From Portibacter lacus (lineage in GTDB: Bacteria; Bacteroidota; Bacteroidia; Chitinophagales; Saprospiraceae), in contig NZ_JAJNKA010000009.1 of the NCBI RefSeq assembly GCF_021533215.1, forward strand, positions 62,001 to 126,000: 64,000 nt of DNA. Direction: 5' to 3'. The position numbers were made by a program, and so were the translations under genes. Positions within the stretch are counted from its first letter, which is position 1, and each line of letters begins with the position of its first letter. Of this stretch, positions 44,437 through 53,519 are shown piece by piece. The notes under the pieces were generated by a model. That model was not told where the DNA came from. It searched no databases and worked only from the letters and a program-made list of their open reading frames with translations.

Positions 44437-46299
44437 ATGAAGTTTTACAAAGATTATAAATTTTTGCTTTCCATGGTGATCGGTCTTTTCTACTTGGCCG
44501 GGCTTTTCGTAATGGATAACTGGAAAGGAACGATGAGAAATGGTGATTCTAGTGGTTACTACATTCATGCAGTTTCTGGCTTGCTTCACCAAGATGTCGG
44601 AGATTATTCGAAAACGATAGCATCTTACCTAGAACATTACCCGAAATCGGCCTATCTCCTAGATGACCCGTTCTGGATGAAGTCTACGAGTACTGGAAAG
44701 AAATATATCAAGTATTCTATTGGTGTTGCGGTGATGGAAGCCCCAGCTTTTTTTGCAGCTCACTTATATTCCATGATAAGCGGTTATTACAAAGCGGATG
44801 GTTTTAGTCCACCTTACATCTTCGCGATTAATGCAATTCAGGTCGTTTATATAGCTATTGGATTTTATCTATTGGCTTTTGTTCTGGCACAGTACTATTC
44901 GAAAAGTGTGGTTATTGCAACCTTATTATGCATCGCTCTAGGGACGAATTTATTTATTCAAGCGACTTATCTGACGATCGCACATACTTTTTTATTCTTC
45001 AATTTTTGCTGGCTAATTTACCTTAGTTTTCGGTTTTATAAAGCGCCCACTTACGGAAGGGCAGCTTTGATTGGTTTGGTGGTAGGATTAATTGCATTGA
45101 TAAGAGTACCTGAAATCCTCTCCTTTTTTATTCCTTTGTTTTGGGGAGTTTATAATAAAGATACCTTGCTAAATAGGGTTGCGTTCTTCCGAAAGAATGT
45201 CAATTTTTATTTATTAGCAGCTTTAGTTACTGCGCTAGTGTTTTTCCCACAATTATATTATTGGTATTTCGTAAGTGGTGAATGGCTTTTCAATCCTTAT
45301 GGTGGCGAAGGTTTTAATTTTCTAGATCCACATATCATCAAAGGTTGGTTCAGTTACAAAAACGGTTGGCTGGTCTATACACCAATTATGATTTTTAGTT
45401 TAATTGGATTATTCTTTATTAAGAACAAAGCAAGAGCGGCTTTACTTCCCCTATTACTATTCGTTGGACTTAATTCCTATGTGCACTATTCTTATTATAC
45501 TTGGAATTACTTTCCGGGTATGGGTTCTCGACCGATGATAGAATCTTATCCCTTACTTGCTTTTTCGTTTGCAGCATTTCTCGCATTTGTATTCAGAAGT
45601 AAGATTACGAAGTACTTTTTTAGTGGTTTATTGGTCCTGTTTATAGGTCTTAATCTTCTGCAGTCTTGGCAATTTAGACAAGGAATTCTTTGGACCGCTA
45701 GGAGTAGCAAGGCTTTTTACTGGGAAGTTTTCGGTCAGTTGTCACCGGATCGCAATAGCCTAAGAGCATTTGATTCACAGGAATTTCAGCCAGATCTAGA
45801 ACACTTGAGATTAATTAAAACTTTGTACTTGAATGATTTCGAGCAAGAGCAATATAAGAATGCCAGTAATAAATATGCGAAGAGCGGGAATCAATCATTG
45901 TTAGTCAATCAAGAATTTCCAGACACACTTCGGGTATTTAATCTAGGTGAAGAAGGAATTAAGCCTGAGGATTATATCTATTTATCAGTGCAAGCATATA
46001 GAGAACGAAAGATGGATGTGAAAGATAGAGACGGTTTAGAAAGTTTAGTCTTAAGAATATATGATGAAAATCGAAAGGAGGTAAAGTGGACTAACATAAA
46101 GATTGCCAGTCACATTGACAATGAAGAAAATAAAATAGGATCATTTCATGGAATCGAAAAATGGGACGAAGCAGGCTTTTTTATTAAAATTCCTAATGAA
46201 GCGAACGATTCATGGAGTATAGACGCACTAATCTGGAACCCCAACCAATACGAAATGTATATTGATGATTTTCAATTAAAGCAATATCGGAAAAACTAA
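44437..46299 (+). CDS. Multi-pass membrane protein, glycosyltransferase-like
   Basis: A 620-residue protein with about eleven transmembrane helices (~10-430) and a soluble C-terminal part (~440-620). The first extracytoplasmic loop has an acidic motif (RNGDSSGYYIHAVSG), as in GT-C type glycosyltransferases that use lipid-linked sugars (GT39/GT83), where an Asp in loop 1 is catalytic. The C-terminal part is beta-rich and may bind sugar. The assignment to GT-C is by topology and motif only. No neighbouring glycan genes support it. The ATG at 44437 directly precedes the first helix. Confidence 0.65.
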   Translation: MKFYKDYKFLLSMVIGLFYLAGLFVMDNWKGTMRNGDSSGYYIHAVSGLLHQDVGDYSKTIASYLEHYPKSAYLLDDPFWMKSTSTGKKYIKYSIGVAVMEAPAFFAAHLYSMISGYYKADGFSPPYIFAINAIQVVYIAIGFYLLAFVLAQYYSKSVVIATLLCIALGTNLFIQATYLTIAHTFLFFNFCWLIYLSFRFYKAPTYGRAALIGLVVGLIALIRVPEILSFFIPLFWGVYNKDTLLNRVAFFRKNVNFYLLAALVTALVFFPQLYYWYFVSGEWLFNPYGGEGFNFLDPHIIKGWFSYKNGWLVYTPIMIFSLIGLFFIKNKARAALLPLLLFVGLNSYVHYSYYTWNYFPGMGSRPMIESYPLLAFSFAAFLAFVFRSKITKYFFSGLLVLFIGLNLLQSWQFRQGILWTARSSKAFYWEVFGQLSPDRNSLRAFDSQEFQPDLEHLRLIKTLYLNDFEQEQYKNASNKYAKSGNQSLLVNQEFPDTLRVFNLGEEGIKPEDYIYLSVQAYRERKMDVKDRDGLESLVLRIYDENRKEVKWTNIKIASHIDNEENKIGSFHGIEKWDEAGFFIKIPNEANDSWSIDALIWNPNQYEMYIDDFQLKQYRKN

Positions 46300-46326
46300 A
46301 TCTTATGAAGATAAGATGGCGAATAT

Positions 46327-46680
46327 TTATGCAGAAAAACTAGTTCCGCATCCACATGTATCCTTAGCATTCGGATTATTAAAAACGAATCCACGATTAT
46401 TAAGACCATCCATCCAGTCTATTTCTATCCCTAAAAGATAAATAGCATGAGCTTTGTCTATAATCACTTCTAATCCACCTACTTCGTAAGTTTGATCTCT
46501 ATCTTTTACTTTATCGAAACCTAAAATATATGAAAATCCTGAACATCCACCACCTTTGACACCTACTCTAAGAGCATGATCAGCAGGAATATTCTGTTCA
46601 GATTTAATTCTATTTAGCTGTGCGCCTGCACTTTCTGTTATATTTATCGGTTGCGTTTGTGTTGCCGTTGTAACTTCCAT
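46327..46680 (-). CDS. Iron-sulfur cluster assembly protein (IscA/SufA/ErpA type)
   Basis: A 117-residue A-type carrier for Fe-S cluster assembly. The three conserved Cys are present: GVKGGGCSGFSY (Cys ~45) and DTCGCGTSFSA (the C-G-C pair at the C-terminus). VGGLEVIIDKAHAIYLLG is the typical central segment. Cytoplasmic. No isc or suf operon is nearby, so it is a stand-alone copy, and the subfamily cannot be separated on sequence alone. Confidence 0.93.
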   Translation of the reverse strand: MEVTTATQTQPINITESAGAQLNRIKSEQNIPADHALRVGVKGGGCSGFSYILGFDKVKDRDQTYEVGGLEVIIDKAHAIYLLGIEIDWMDGLNNRGFVFNNPNAKDTCGCGTSFSA

Positions 46681-46783
46681 ATCTTTCTTTCTTACGAGTT
46701 GAACAGAAATAAGGTAAATAAAGTTCTTATCTCTACACCCAAATTTAATAATAAAAATACGATCTTGGGCAAAAATACTATAA

Positions 46784-47299
46784 ATGGAGCACTTTTGGGA
46801 ATTATTAAAATATACTCTTCCGTCACTTATACTTTTTTTGACGGTTTTCTTTCTGATGAAAAGCTATCTGAAGAATAGAATTAGCTTAGAAGCAATGAAA
46901 TTGCAAGCTGGGAAAAAAAGCGAAACTTTGCCTATTAGAGTACAAGCTTATGAGCGATTAATGTTATTTTGTGAAAGGATCAATATTGAACAGTTGGTCT
47001 ATAGATTACGAGAGCCGAATATGAAGGTTCGAGATTTGCAGTCAGTGTTAATGATTGCTGTTCAGCAAGAATACGAGCATAACTTATCTCAGCAGATATA
47101 CGCATCAAGCAATTTGTGGAAGATTATAGAATTAGCTAAGAACGAAGTATTGAATACGATCGTAACAACAGCGGAACGATTTAATCCTGAAGATGAAGCA
47201 TTATCATATAGTAATGCATTATTATCAGGAAGAAGCACCGTGCCTATTTTAGATAAAGCGAAGGAAGCTTTACGAAGCGAAGTTCAGTTACTTTTTTAA
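46784..47299 (+). CDS. DUF7935-like membrane-anchored protein
   Basis: A 171-residue protein with one N-terminal transmembrane helix (~8-26) and a helical cytoplasmic part. The segment LPIRVQAYERLMLFCERINIEQL, then EYEHNLSQQIYASSNLWKII and AKNEVLNTI, is strongly conserved in a Bacteroidota family recently named DUF7935. Function unknown. The stop lies directly next to a copy of the intergenic 14-mer, and the nucleotidase C-domain gene follows 15 bp later. Confidence 0.75.
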   Translation: MEHFWELLKYTLPSLILFLTVFFLMKSYLKNRISLEAMKLQAGKKSETLPIRVQAYERLMLFCERINIEQLVYRLREPNMKVRDLQSVLMIAVQQEYEHNLSQQIYASSNLWKIIELAKNEVLNTIVTTAERFNPEDEALSYSNALLSGRSTVPILDKAKEALRSEVQLLF

Positions 47300-47311
47300 A
47301 ACATTGACCTA
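47298..47311 (+). repeat. Intergenic 14-mer AAAACATTGACCTA
   Basis: Fills nearly the whole 15-bp gap between the gene ending at 47299 and the ATG at 47315. Exact copy of those at 7092, 57659 and 61451. Confidence 0.5.
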
Positions 47312-47314
47312 GAT

Positions 47315-48064
47315 ATGAAAAGTATTTATTTATTGTTTTTTCCATTTCTTCTAGTTCTTAGTAGTTGCGGACAGATGATCTGGCATACTGCTGATGCGAA
47401 GTATGAGCGAATTGAAATTGGCAAAGATAAGCAGCAAAACCAGGAAATGGCGAAGCTTATTGATCCTTATAAGTCTCAGTTAGACGCTAAGATGAATATC
47501 GTTATAGGTGAGTTGGATGTTGAGCTGGTTAAGGAAAGAGTGGAATCAAGCATAGGGAATTGGTTTACAGATATTATGTTAGATGAAGCGAACCGAATAA
47601 GCACAACTAAGGTAGATTTCGCCGTTCAGAATTATGGAGGAGTTAGAAGTAATTCTATTGCGAAAGGTCCTATTACAGTAAGGACGGTATACGAAGTAAT
47701 GCCATTTGAAAATATGCTTGTAGCTGTTGATTTAAGTGGGAAGGATGTTTTGAAATTGTTTGATATGATTGCTGAATATGGTGGATGGCCGATAAGCAGA
47801 GGAGTGAAGTTTGATATTAAAGAAGGAAAAGCGATCAATGTTAAAATAGATGGTAAAGATGTTGACTTAGATAAGACGTATCGAATAGCGTTAAATGATT
47901 ATGTTGCAGAGGGCGGAGATAATACAAGTGTATTTGCTAATGCACCGATCTATGAGTATAACTTACTAGTAAGAGATGCTATTATTAATCACATTAAGAG
48001 AGATACAGAGGAGGGCATAGTACAGACGGCTAGAAAAGAAGGTAGAATTACTAAATTAGACTAA
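47315..48064 (+). CDS. 5'-nucleotidase C-terminal domain lipoprotein
   Basis: A 249-residue lipoprotein (lipobox LSSC, Cys ~18) that consists only of the C-terminal substrate-binding domain of UshA-type 5'-nucleotidases: ESSIGNWFTDIMLDEAN, VDFAVQNYGGVRSNSIAKG (the Asn-Gly-Gly-Arg type motif), VYEVMPFENMLV and YRIALNDYVAEGGDNTSVF. The metal-binding N-domain is encoded by the next gene, which starts 1 bp after this stop. The two together correspond to one standard enzyme with the domain order reversed on the DNA. Probably periplasmic nucleotide salvage. Confidence 0.88.
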   Translation: MKSIYLLFFPFLLVLSSCGQMIWHTADAKYERIEIGKDKQQNQEMAKLIDPYKSQLDAKMNIVIGELDVELVKERVESSIGNWFTDIMLDEANRISTTKVDFAVQNYGGVRSNSIAKGPITVRTVYEVMPFENMLVAVDLSGKDVLKLFDMIAEYGGWPISRGVKFDIKEGKAINVKIDGKDVDLDKTYRIALNDYVAEGGDNTSVFANAPIYEYNLLVRDAIINHIKRDTEEGIVQTARKEGRITKLD

Positions 48065-48065
48065 T

Positions 48066-48986
48066 ATGTTTCGAAGAGAGTTTTTAAGAAATACGATTAT
48101 TGCTTCTACAGCAAGTGCTATGATTCCTTGGGATGTATTCAAGACCAATAAAGAGTTTAGTAATATTACGATTCTTCATACGAATGATATGCATAGTAGA
48201 ATAGATCCATTTCCGATGGATGGTGGACGTAATCAGGGAATGGGAGGTGTCGTGATGCGAGCGGCTAAAATTGAAGAAATTAGAAAAGAAAGAGAGCATG
48301 TACTTTTACTAGATGCTGGTGATGTTTTTCAAGGTACACCATATTTCAATTTCTTTAATGGAGAAGTGGAGGTCAAAGCCATGTCAGAGATGAAATATGA
48401 TCTTTGTACGATCGGAAATCACGATTTCGATGGAGGTATCCAGAACCTTGCGAATCAAATCGATAAGGCGACATTCCAGATGCTCAGTAGTAATTATGAT
48501 TTCAGTAATACGCCACTGAAAGGTAAGACCAAAACATATAAGGTTTTTGAAAAGGACGGTATTCGAATTGGTGTATATGCGATAGGTATTAAACTGAAAG
48601 GATTGGTACCGGATGAATTGTATGGAGATACCGTTTATATGGATCCTATCAAAGAAGCTCGTAAGTATGAGCAAATATTAAAAGTGGATGAAAAGTGTGA
48701 TTACGTGATTTGTTTATCACATGTAGGTTATAAATACGGAAGTGAAAAAGTTTCCGACTTGGTATTAGCAAGTAATACTTCAGAAACGGACCTTTTCATA
48801 GGAGGACATACTCATACTTTTTTAAGAGAACCAGATGTTGTTGTGAATTCAAAAGGCAACAAAGTTTTGGTTAATCAAGTCGGTTATGCCGGCATCATGT
48901 TAGGAAGAATTGACCTCGTTTTTGAAAAAAACAAGAAAGGGAAATGCACTTCTTGCCAAAACACTTGGTTAGGAAAAATTTCTTGA
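48066..48986 (+). CDS. 5'-nucleotidase metallophosphatase domain, Tat-exported
   Basis: A 306-residue protein with a twin-arginine-like signal (MFRREFLRNTIIASTASAM). The dimetal phosphoesterase motifs follow: ITILHTNDMHSRID (D-x-H), LLLDAGDVFQGTP (GD), TIGNHDFDGG (GNHD), ICLSHVGYKYG (H) and LFIGGHTHTFL (GH-x-H). It lacks the C-terminal nucleotide-binding domain, which is in the gene directly upstream. The two gene products likely assemble in the periplasm. The export routes differ (lipoprotein versus Tat), which is notable for subunits of one enzyme. Confidence 0.9.
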   Translation: MFRREFLRNTIIASTASAMIPWDVFKTNKEFSNITILHTNDMHSRIDPFPMDGGRNQGMGGVVMRAAKIEEIRKEREHVLLLDAGDVFQGTPYFNFFNGEVEVKAMSEMKYDLCTIGNHDFDGGIQNLANQIDKATFQMLSSNYDFSNTPLKGKTKTYKVFEKDGIRIGVYAIGIKLKGLVPDELYGDTVYMDPIKEARKYEQILKVDEKCDYVICLSHVGYKYGSEKVSDLVLASNTSETDLFIGGHTHTFLREPDVVVNSKGNKVLVNQVGYAGIMLGRIDLVFEKNKKGKCTSCQNTWLGKIS

Positions 48987-49328
48987 TATAGCATTTTTAA
49001 CATATATTAATAAAAAACTATGTGTAAAAAATGTATATATGAAAGGGTTAATACATGAGTTAAATTCGTATATGATTAATTTTAATATTCAATTGATAAT
49101 CAGTGAATTTAATTCATAATTTTTTAGTGAAAAGCTATAGGTATTAGTTAAAAAAAACTGATATTTGTTTCCCCAGAAAAAATAAATAGTTTTATCCTCC
49201 TTATAATTAGGGAGCCGATTATCTCGCGCCAAAATGTTTAATATCTAGGTAGTAACACCCTATTCTACCCTGGGTATTGTTTTGTGTGAAATTAAATTTT
49301 TGTTAGAACCTAAAGAATTATTAGTCGA
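48987..49328. other. 342-bp AT-rich region upstream of dnaA
   Basis: No coding frame. I looked for DnaA boxes (TTATCCACA and complement) and found no exact copy; TTTTATCCTCC near 49191 and ATGTGTAAAA near 49020 are only partial matches. It may hold the dnaA promoter, but I cannot support an origin here. Confidence 0.4.
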
Positions 49329-50732
49329 ATGAGAGAAGACTTTACTACTGCTTGGAATGCGTGTACGGAATATATTAAATCTAATATAAACCCTCAGAGT
49401 TTCAAGACTTGGTTTGAGCCTATTAAGGCAGTAAAGTTAGATGGAAATGTATTAACCATTCAAGTGCCTAATAAATTTTTCTACGAATGGTTAGAAGAGA
49501 ATTATATCGATCTGTTAAAAAACGGATTAAAGATCGCACTTGGTGAGAATGGTAGACTTGAATACCAGTTTATGATGGAGAATCATAGAGAAGTTGGTAA
49601 AATGTCTAAAGAGAAGAATGACGATAATTTCCAAAAAGGTTTCTCAACTGATGAAATCAAGAACCCATTTGTGATTCCAGGCATTAAGCGGGTCAAGTTT
49701 AATCCTCAGCTCAATAAGAATTATACTTTCGAGAATTATATAGAAGGAGACTGTAACCGACTTGCGAGGTCTGCTGGAAAAGCAATTGCTGATAATCCAG
49801 GTGGAACCGCTTTTAATCCACTAGTTATCTATGGAGATGTTGGGTTAGGAAAAACGCACCTTGCTCAAGCAATCGGGAATGAAGTGCTACGCAAATTTGA
49901 AAAGAAAAATATTCTTTACGTTAGTACAGAAAAATTTACCAATCAGTTAATTCAGTCTATAAAAAGTAATGCGGTTTCTGACTTCGTCAATTTTTATCAG
50001 TTGATAGATGTTTTAATCGTAGATGATATCCAGTTTCTAGCTGGAAAGACGAAGACTCAGGAAATTTTCTTCAATATTTTTAATCATCTACATCAAAGTG
50101 GAAAGCAAATTATATTGACATCCGATCGAGCTCCTAAAGATATGGAGAGCATGGAAGATCGTTTAATTTCAAGATTCAAATGGGGACTGACTGCAGATCT
50201 TCAGATTCCAGACTATGAAACGAGACTAGCGATTCTGGAAGCGAAAATGAATAAAGAAGGAATAGATCTTCCTGGTGATGTAACTGAATTTATCAGTTTC
50301 AATATCAAGAATAATATCCGGGAATTAGAAGGTGTACTGATTCAACTTATAGCTCAAGCTTCCCTGAATCAGCGTAAGATTGACCTGATGTTGGCGAAAG
50401 AAGTTATCCAAAGCTTCGTTAATCAATTGAACAAAGAAATCACAGTAGAGAATATTAAGCAATTAGTAGCAGAACACTTCCAAGTACCGATTGAGAAATT
50501 AGGAGGGAAAACAAGAAAGCGCTCGATTGTAATTGCTCGACAATTGTCTATGTACCTTGCGAAAAACTTGACTAATAAAAGTCTTAAGAATATCGGAAAT
50601 AATTTCGGAGGACGAGATCATAGTACGGTTATTTATTCTTGTAAAGCGGTACAAGATTTAATGGATACAGACATTATCTTCAAAGACACAGTCGCAGAGT
50701 TAGAAAAGAAAGTACAGCTAAGTCTGTCTTAA
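49329..50732 (+). CDS. dnaA: Chromosomal replication initiator DnaA
   Basis: Binds DnaA boxes at the origin and opens the DNA for replication. The 467-residue protein has all four domains: domain I (1-~75, with FKTWFEPI and FYEWLEENY), a linker domain II (~85-125), AAA+ domain III with Walker A GDVGLGKTH (~169-177) and Walker B VLIVDDIQFLAGK, and the DNA-binding domain IV with the signature GGRDHSTVIYSC. Start at 49329 fits the usual N-terminus. The neighbours here (nucleotidase, TetR) are not the classical dnaN-recF set. Confidence 0.97.
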   Translation: MREDFTTAWNACTEYIKSNINPQSFKTWFEPIKAVKLDGNVLTIQVPNKFFYEWLEENYIDLLKNGLKIALGENGRLEYQFMMENHREVGKMSKEKNDDNFQKGFSTDEIKNPFVIPGIKRVKFNPQLNKNYTFENYIEGDCNRLARSAGKAIADNPGGTAFNPLVIYGDVGLGKTHLAQAIGNEVLRKFEKKNILYVSTEKFTNQLIQSIKSNAVSDFVNFYQLIDVLIVDDIQFLAGKTKTQEIFFNIFNHLHQSGKQIILTSDRAPKDMESMEDRLISRFKWGLTADLQIPDYETRLAILEAKMNKEGIDLPGDVTEFISFNIKNNIRELEGVLIQLIAQASLNQRKIDLMLAKEVIQSFVNQLNKEITVENIKQLVAEHFQVPIEKLGGKTRKRSIVIARQLSMYLAKNLTNKSLKNIGNNFGGRDHSTVIYSCKAVQDLMDTDIIFKDTVAELEKKVQLSLS

Positions 50733-51016
50733 CAACAATTCAATATTACAAGTCTGGTATCTAAGGTGTTGCACCTAACGGAGTTAACTTCTTAGAAAGT
50801 CAATTTCCAATTCAATCAGGATAGCTAGTTCTAGATATACAGATTCCCAGAGCGTTTGAAAACACTATAGGAGAGATAGTTTCCTATTTCTAAGAGCCGT
50901 TGGTTTGGAACCTAAATCAGTGATCAATTTCATTTCATTTGATGATCTTTCTTTATGAAAGCTGTATTCATTAAATAATTATTAAATTTAAGGTTGATGA
51001 ACACCTAAATATACAA

Positions 51017-51688
51017 ATGGCAACAAGTTCAAAACGAAACATAAAGGAAAATTCAATAATAGACGCAGCCGAGAAAGTTTTTTCCAGACAAGGATTTGCA
51101 AATACTAAAATGGAAGATGTCGCGAAAGCACTAGGCATGTCCAAAGGAACAATATACTTCTACTTTTCGAGCAAGGAAAATCTGTACATGGCCATCACCT
51201 ATCGTGCTTTTCAAGCATTGATCGATACCTTTTACGAGAGTGTTTCGGCAACGAAAGACGAAAGTGGCCTCGAAGGATTAGTTGGATTGATGAAATCATT
51301 TATTGCTTTTAGTGAGGAAAACTTTCTTTATTCGGAAGCGATGTTGGATTTTATATCATTTGTAAGATCCACAAGTGAAGGATCCTTAGATGGCAAGATT
51401 ACTGATGCGATGAAGGAGTCTAGTTACTATGAACGTGTAAAAGATATTCAAAATATCCCGATTAATATTTTTCTAAAGGAAATAGAGCGAGGACGGAATG
51501 ACGGAAGCATTTTGAATAAGCAAAAACCAGAGCTTATATATTTATATGCATGGGCGGGAGTTCTCGGGTTTGTAAAATTGAATTCAACATCTGGAAAGAA
51601 AACGACTATTCTTAAAGTAGAGATTTCAGATTGGAGGAATTATATTATAAGCAGCACCAGGACGCTTCTTCGAGATGCAAATGCTTAA
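51017..51688 (+). CDS. TetR/AcrR family transcriptional regulator
   Basis: A 223-residue regulator. The N-terminal HTH (~13-58) has IIDAAEKVFSRQGFANTKMEDVAKALGMSKG-type sequence (here AAEKVFSRQGFANTKMEDVA, ALGMSKGTIYFYFSSKENLY), which is the standard TetR signature. The C-terminal ligand domain is helical. The quinone oxidoreductase gene starts 2 bp after its stop, so they form an operon. TetR proteins in this size range often regulate fatty-acid or redox genes. A link to the palindromes at the fad genes is possible but unproven: no such palindrome is seen upstream of this gene. Confidence 0.92.
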   Translation: MATSSKRNIKENSIIDAAEKVFSRQGFANTKMEDVAKALGMSKGTIYFYFSSKENLYMAITYRAFQALIDTFYESVSATKDESGLEGLVGLMKSFIAFSEENFLYSEAMLDFISFVRSTSEGSLDGKITDAMKESSYYERVKDIQNIPINIFLKEIERGRNDGSILNKQKPELIYLYAWAGVLGFVKLNSTSGKKTTILKVEISDWRNYIISSTRTLLRDANA

Positions 51689-51690
51689 TA

Positions 51691-52638
51691 ATGAAAGGAA
51701 TTGTAACAGAAAATAAGTCAGTAAAATTCGATTCTTTTGATATCCCCAAATATTCTCCATCACAATGCTTGGTTGAAATCCATTATGCGGGTATTAATAG
51801 AGCGGATTTATTGCAGAAAGCAGGACTTTATCCACCGCCTCCCGGCGAATCGGATATCCTGGGTTTAGAATTTTCTGGCGTGATTAAGGAAGTTGGTAGC
51901 GAAGTGAATCATTTGAAAGCAGGTGATGCTGTTTGTACAATAGTCGCAAGTGGAGCATATGCAGAATATGTTGCTGTAGAAGCTGCACATTTAATCAAAG
52001 TACCTGAAAATTTGTCATTAGAAACGGTGGCAGCAATGCCAGAAGCCTTTATTACCGCTTATCAATCACTTGTTTTTATTGCGAATATTAAGGAAGGAGA
52101 GAAGGTGTTAATTCATGCGGGAGCTAGTGGAGTAGGGGCGGCTGCCATTCAGATGGCTAAGAACTTAGGTGCCCATGTAATCTGTACTTCATCCGCAGGG
52201 AAGCATGAGTTTTGCTATGAATTAGGTGCTGATCAATGTGTTAATTACAAGGAGGAGGCATTCGAAGAAGTGCTTTCGAATATGGATATGGTACTGGACT
52301 TGATCGGTGGATCTTACTTTAAGAAAAATCTAGCGGTCTTAGGAATGGATGGTCGAATGGTGATGTTAGGTTTTTTGGGCGGGGTCAATGTGGACACGGT
52401 GAATATTGCCAGCATTGTCGGTAAACGATTGAATATCCAGGGTTCTACTTTAAGAGCTAGATCTAAGGAATATAAGACAAATTTGATCGGCAGATTCAGC
52501 GATGAATTTATAAAGGATAATTATTTCCCTTTCCAGACCAATGTTGATCGGGTATTTGAATGGGAAGAAGTAGAATCAGCGCATACTTTTATGCAAGAAA
52601 ATAAGAATAAAGGTAAAATATTACTTAAGATAAAGTAG
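51691..52638 (+). CDS. NAD(P)H-quinone oxidoreductase (zinc-independent MDR)
   Basis: A 315-residue medium-chain dehydrogenase/reductase of the quinone oxidoreductase (PIG3-like) type. The N-terminal domain has HYAGINRADLLQKAGLYPPP and GLEFSGVIKEVG. The nucleotide-binding motif is HAGASGVGAAAIQMAKNLGA, and the later GSTLRARSKEYK is characteristic of TP53I3/PIG3-like members. I chose the ATG at 51691, two bases after the TetR stop. A longer frame from 51631 overlaps the regulator and lacks family similarity. It reduces quinones with NADPH. Confidence 0.92.
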   Translation: MKGIVTENKSVKFDSFDIPKYSPSQCLVEIHYAGINRADLLQKAGLYPPPPGESDILGLEFSGVIKEVGSEVNHLKAGDAVCTIVASGAYAEYVAVEAAHLIKVPENLSLETVAAMPEAFITAYQSLVFIANIKEGEKVLIHAGASGVGAAAIQMAKNLGAHVICTSSAGKHEFCYELGADQCVNYKEEAFEEVLSNMDMVLDLIGGSYFKKNLAVLGMDGRMVMLGFLGGVNVDTVNIASIVGKRLNIQGSTLRARSKEYKTNLIGRFSDEFIKDNYFPFQTNVDRVFEWEEVESAHTFMQENKNKGKILLKIK

Positions 52639-52672
52639 CAGCCGTTTGGTTGTTGTAATAATGCACTAAGCC

Positions 52673-53245
52673 ATGAAGAAGTTGTTAAAAGAAATCAGTT
52701 CATGTAGGCTCTGTGCTGAACAGCTACAGTTAGGTCCTAGACCAGTCGCCACTGCACATCATAAAAGCAAAATTGTTATCATAGGACAAGCACCTGGCTT
52801 AAAGGTGCATCAATCAGGTGTGCCATGGGATGATAAAAGCGGAGAAAACTTAAGAAAGTGGATGGGAGTGGACAAGGAAGCGTTCTATAAGGAAGAAGAT
52901 TTTGCAATTATTCCAATGGGTTTTTGTTATCCAGGGAGAGGGAAGACTGGTGATTTGCCACCGATGAAGATTTGTGCTCCGCAGTGGCATGGACCACTGT
53001 TTGATATGATGAAGGATGTCAAGTTGGTATTATTAATCGGAAAATATGCCCAAGATTACTACTTAGAAAATTCCTATCGGACACTAACAAAGAATGTGAA
53101 AAACTACGAAGATTTCCTTCCTAGGTTTTTTGTTTTACCGCATCCAAGTCCGCGAAATAATATCTGGCAAGCGAAGAATGAGTGGTTTCAGCATCAGGTA
53201 TTGCCGGCGTTGAAAATGGAAGTGAGTGGGATATTGAATTATTAA
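52673..53245 (+). CDS. Uracil-DNA glycosylase family protein
   Basis: A 190-residue protein of the uracil-DNA glycosylase superfamily. The N-terminal C-x-x-C (SSCRLCAEQ) could form part of a metal or Fe-S site. Motif 1 is IIGQAPGLKVHQSGVPWDD, and motif 2 is VLPHPSPRNNIWQ, with the conserved His-Pro-Ser. This matches the uncharacterised bacterial UDG family rather than the family 4 enzymes with four Cys, because only two further Cys occur in the centre (MGFCYPGRGK, KICAPQW). Probably base-excision repair. Follows the oxidoreductase gene by 34 bp. Confidence 0.85.
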   Translation: MKKLLKEISSCRLCAEQLQLGPRPVATAHHKSKIVIIGQAPGLKVHQSGVPWDDKSGENLRKWMGVDKEAFYKEEDFAIIPMGFCYPGRGKTGDLPPMKICAPQWHGPLFDMMKDVKLVLLIGKYAQDYYLENSYRTLTKNVKNYEDFLPRFFVLPHPSPRNNIWQAKNEWFQHQVLPALKMEVSGILNY

Positions 53246-53437
53246 TGCTCACATGAAGACGCTTCATTTTCTTGCCTCCCTCATTTCCGTTCTTAAAAGC
53301 GACACATTGAATTCAGGCTAAAAAAAACAACAAGTCGAAACCACGCTTTATACATCAGGTCGAATCAGATTATTTTAAAACCTAACACTTCTTTGCTTGC
53401 ACACATGACTTTACTAAAAGTGTCAGGTTAAATAAAA

Positions 53438-53470
53438 AAAAGATGCCCAACTTCCCGTTGAGCATCTTTT
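53438..53470 (-). terminator. Intrinsic terminator of the fadNA operon
   Basis: AAAAGATGC...GCATCTTTT with an internal CAAC/GTTG pair forms a long stem with a 5-base centre. On the minus strand it is followed by a long T-run (TTTTTTTTATTT). It lies 50 bases past the stop of fadA. Confidence 0.75.
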
Positions 53471-53519
53471 CTAATTTCAGTTTCTATATTCTGATTGACA
53501 CAAAAAAGTATCAATCTTC

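Noticed and set aside
46300-46317. Hairpin ATCTTAT-GAAG-ATAAGAT after the membrane protein gene
   Set aside because: AT-only stem of seven pairs without a T-run. Too weak to call a terminator.
48987-49328. Replication origin next to dnaA
   Set aside because: No exact DnaA boxes on either strand and no cluster of near matches. Adjacent dnaA alone does not prove an origin in Bacteroidota.
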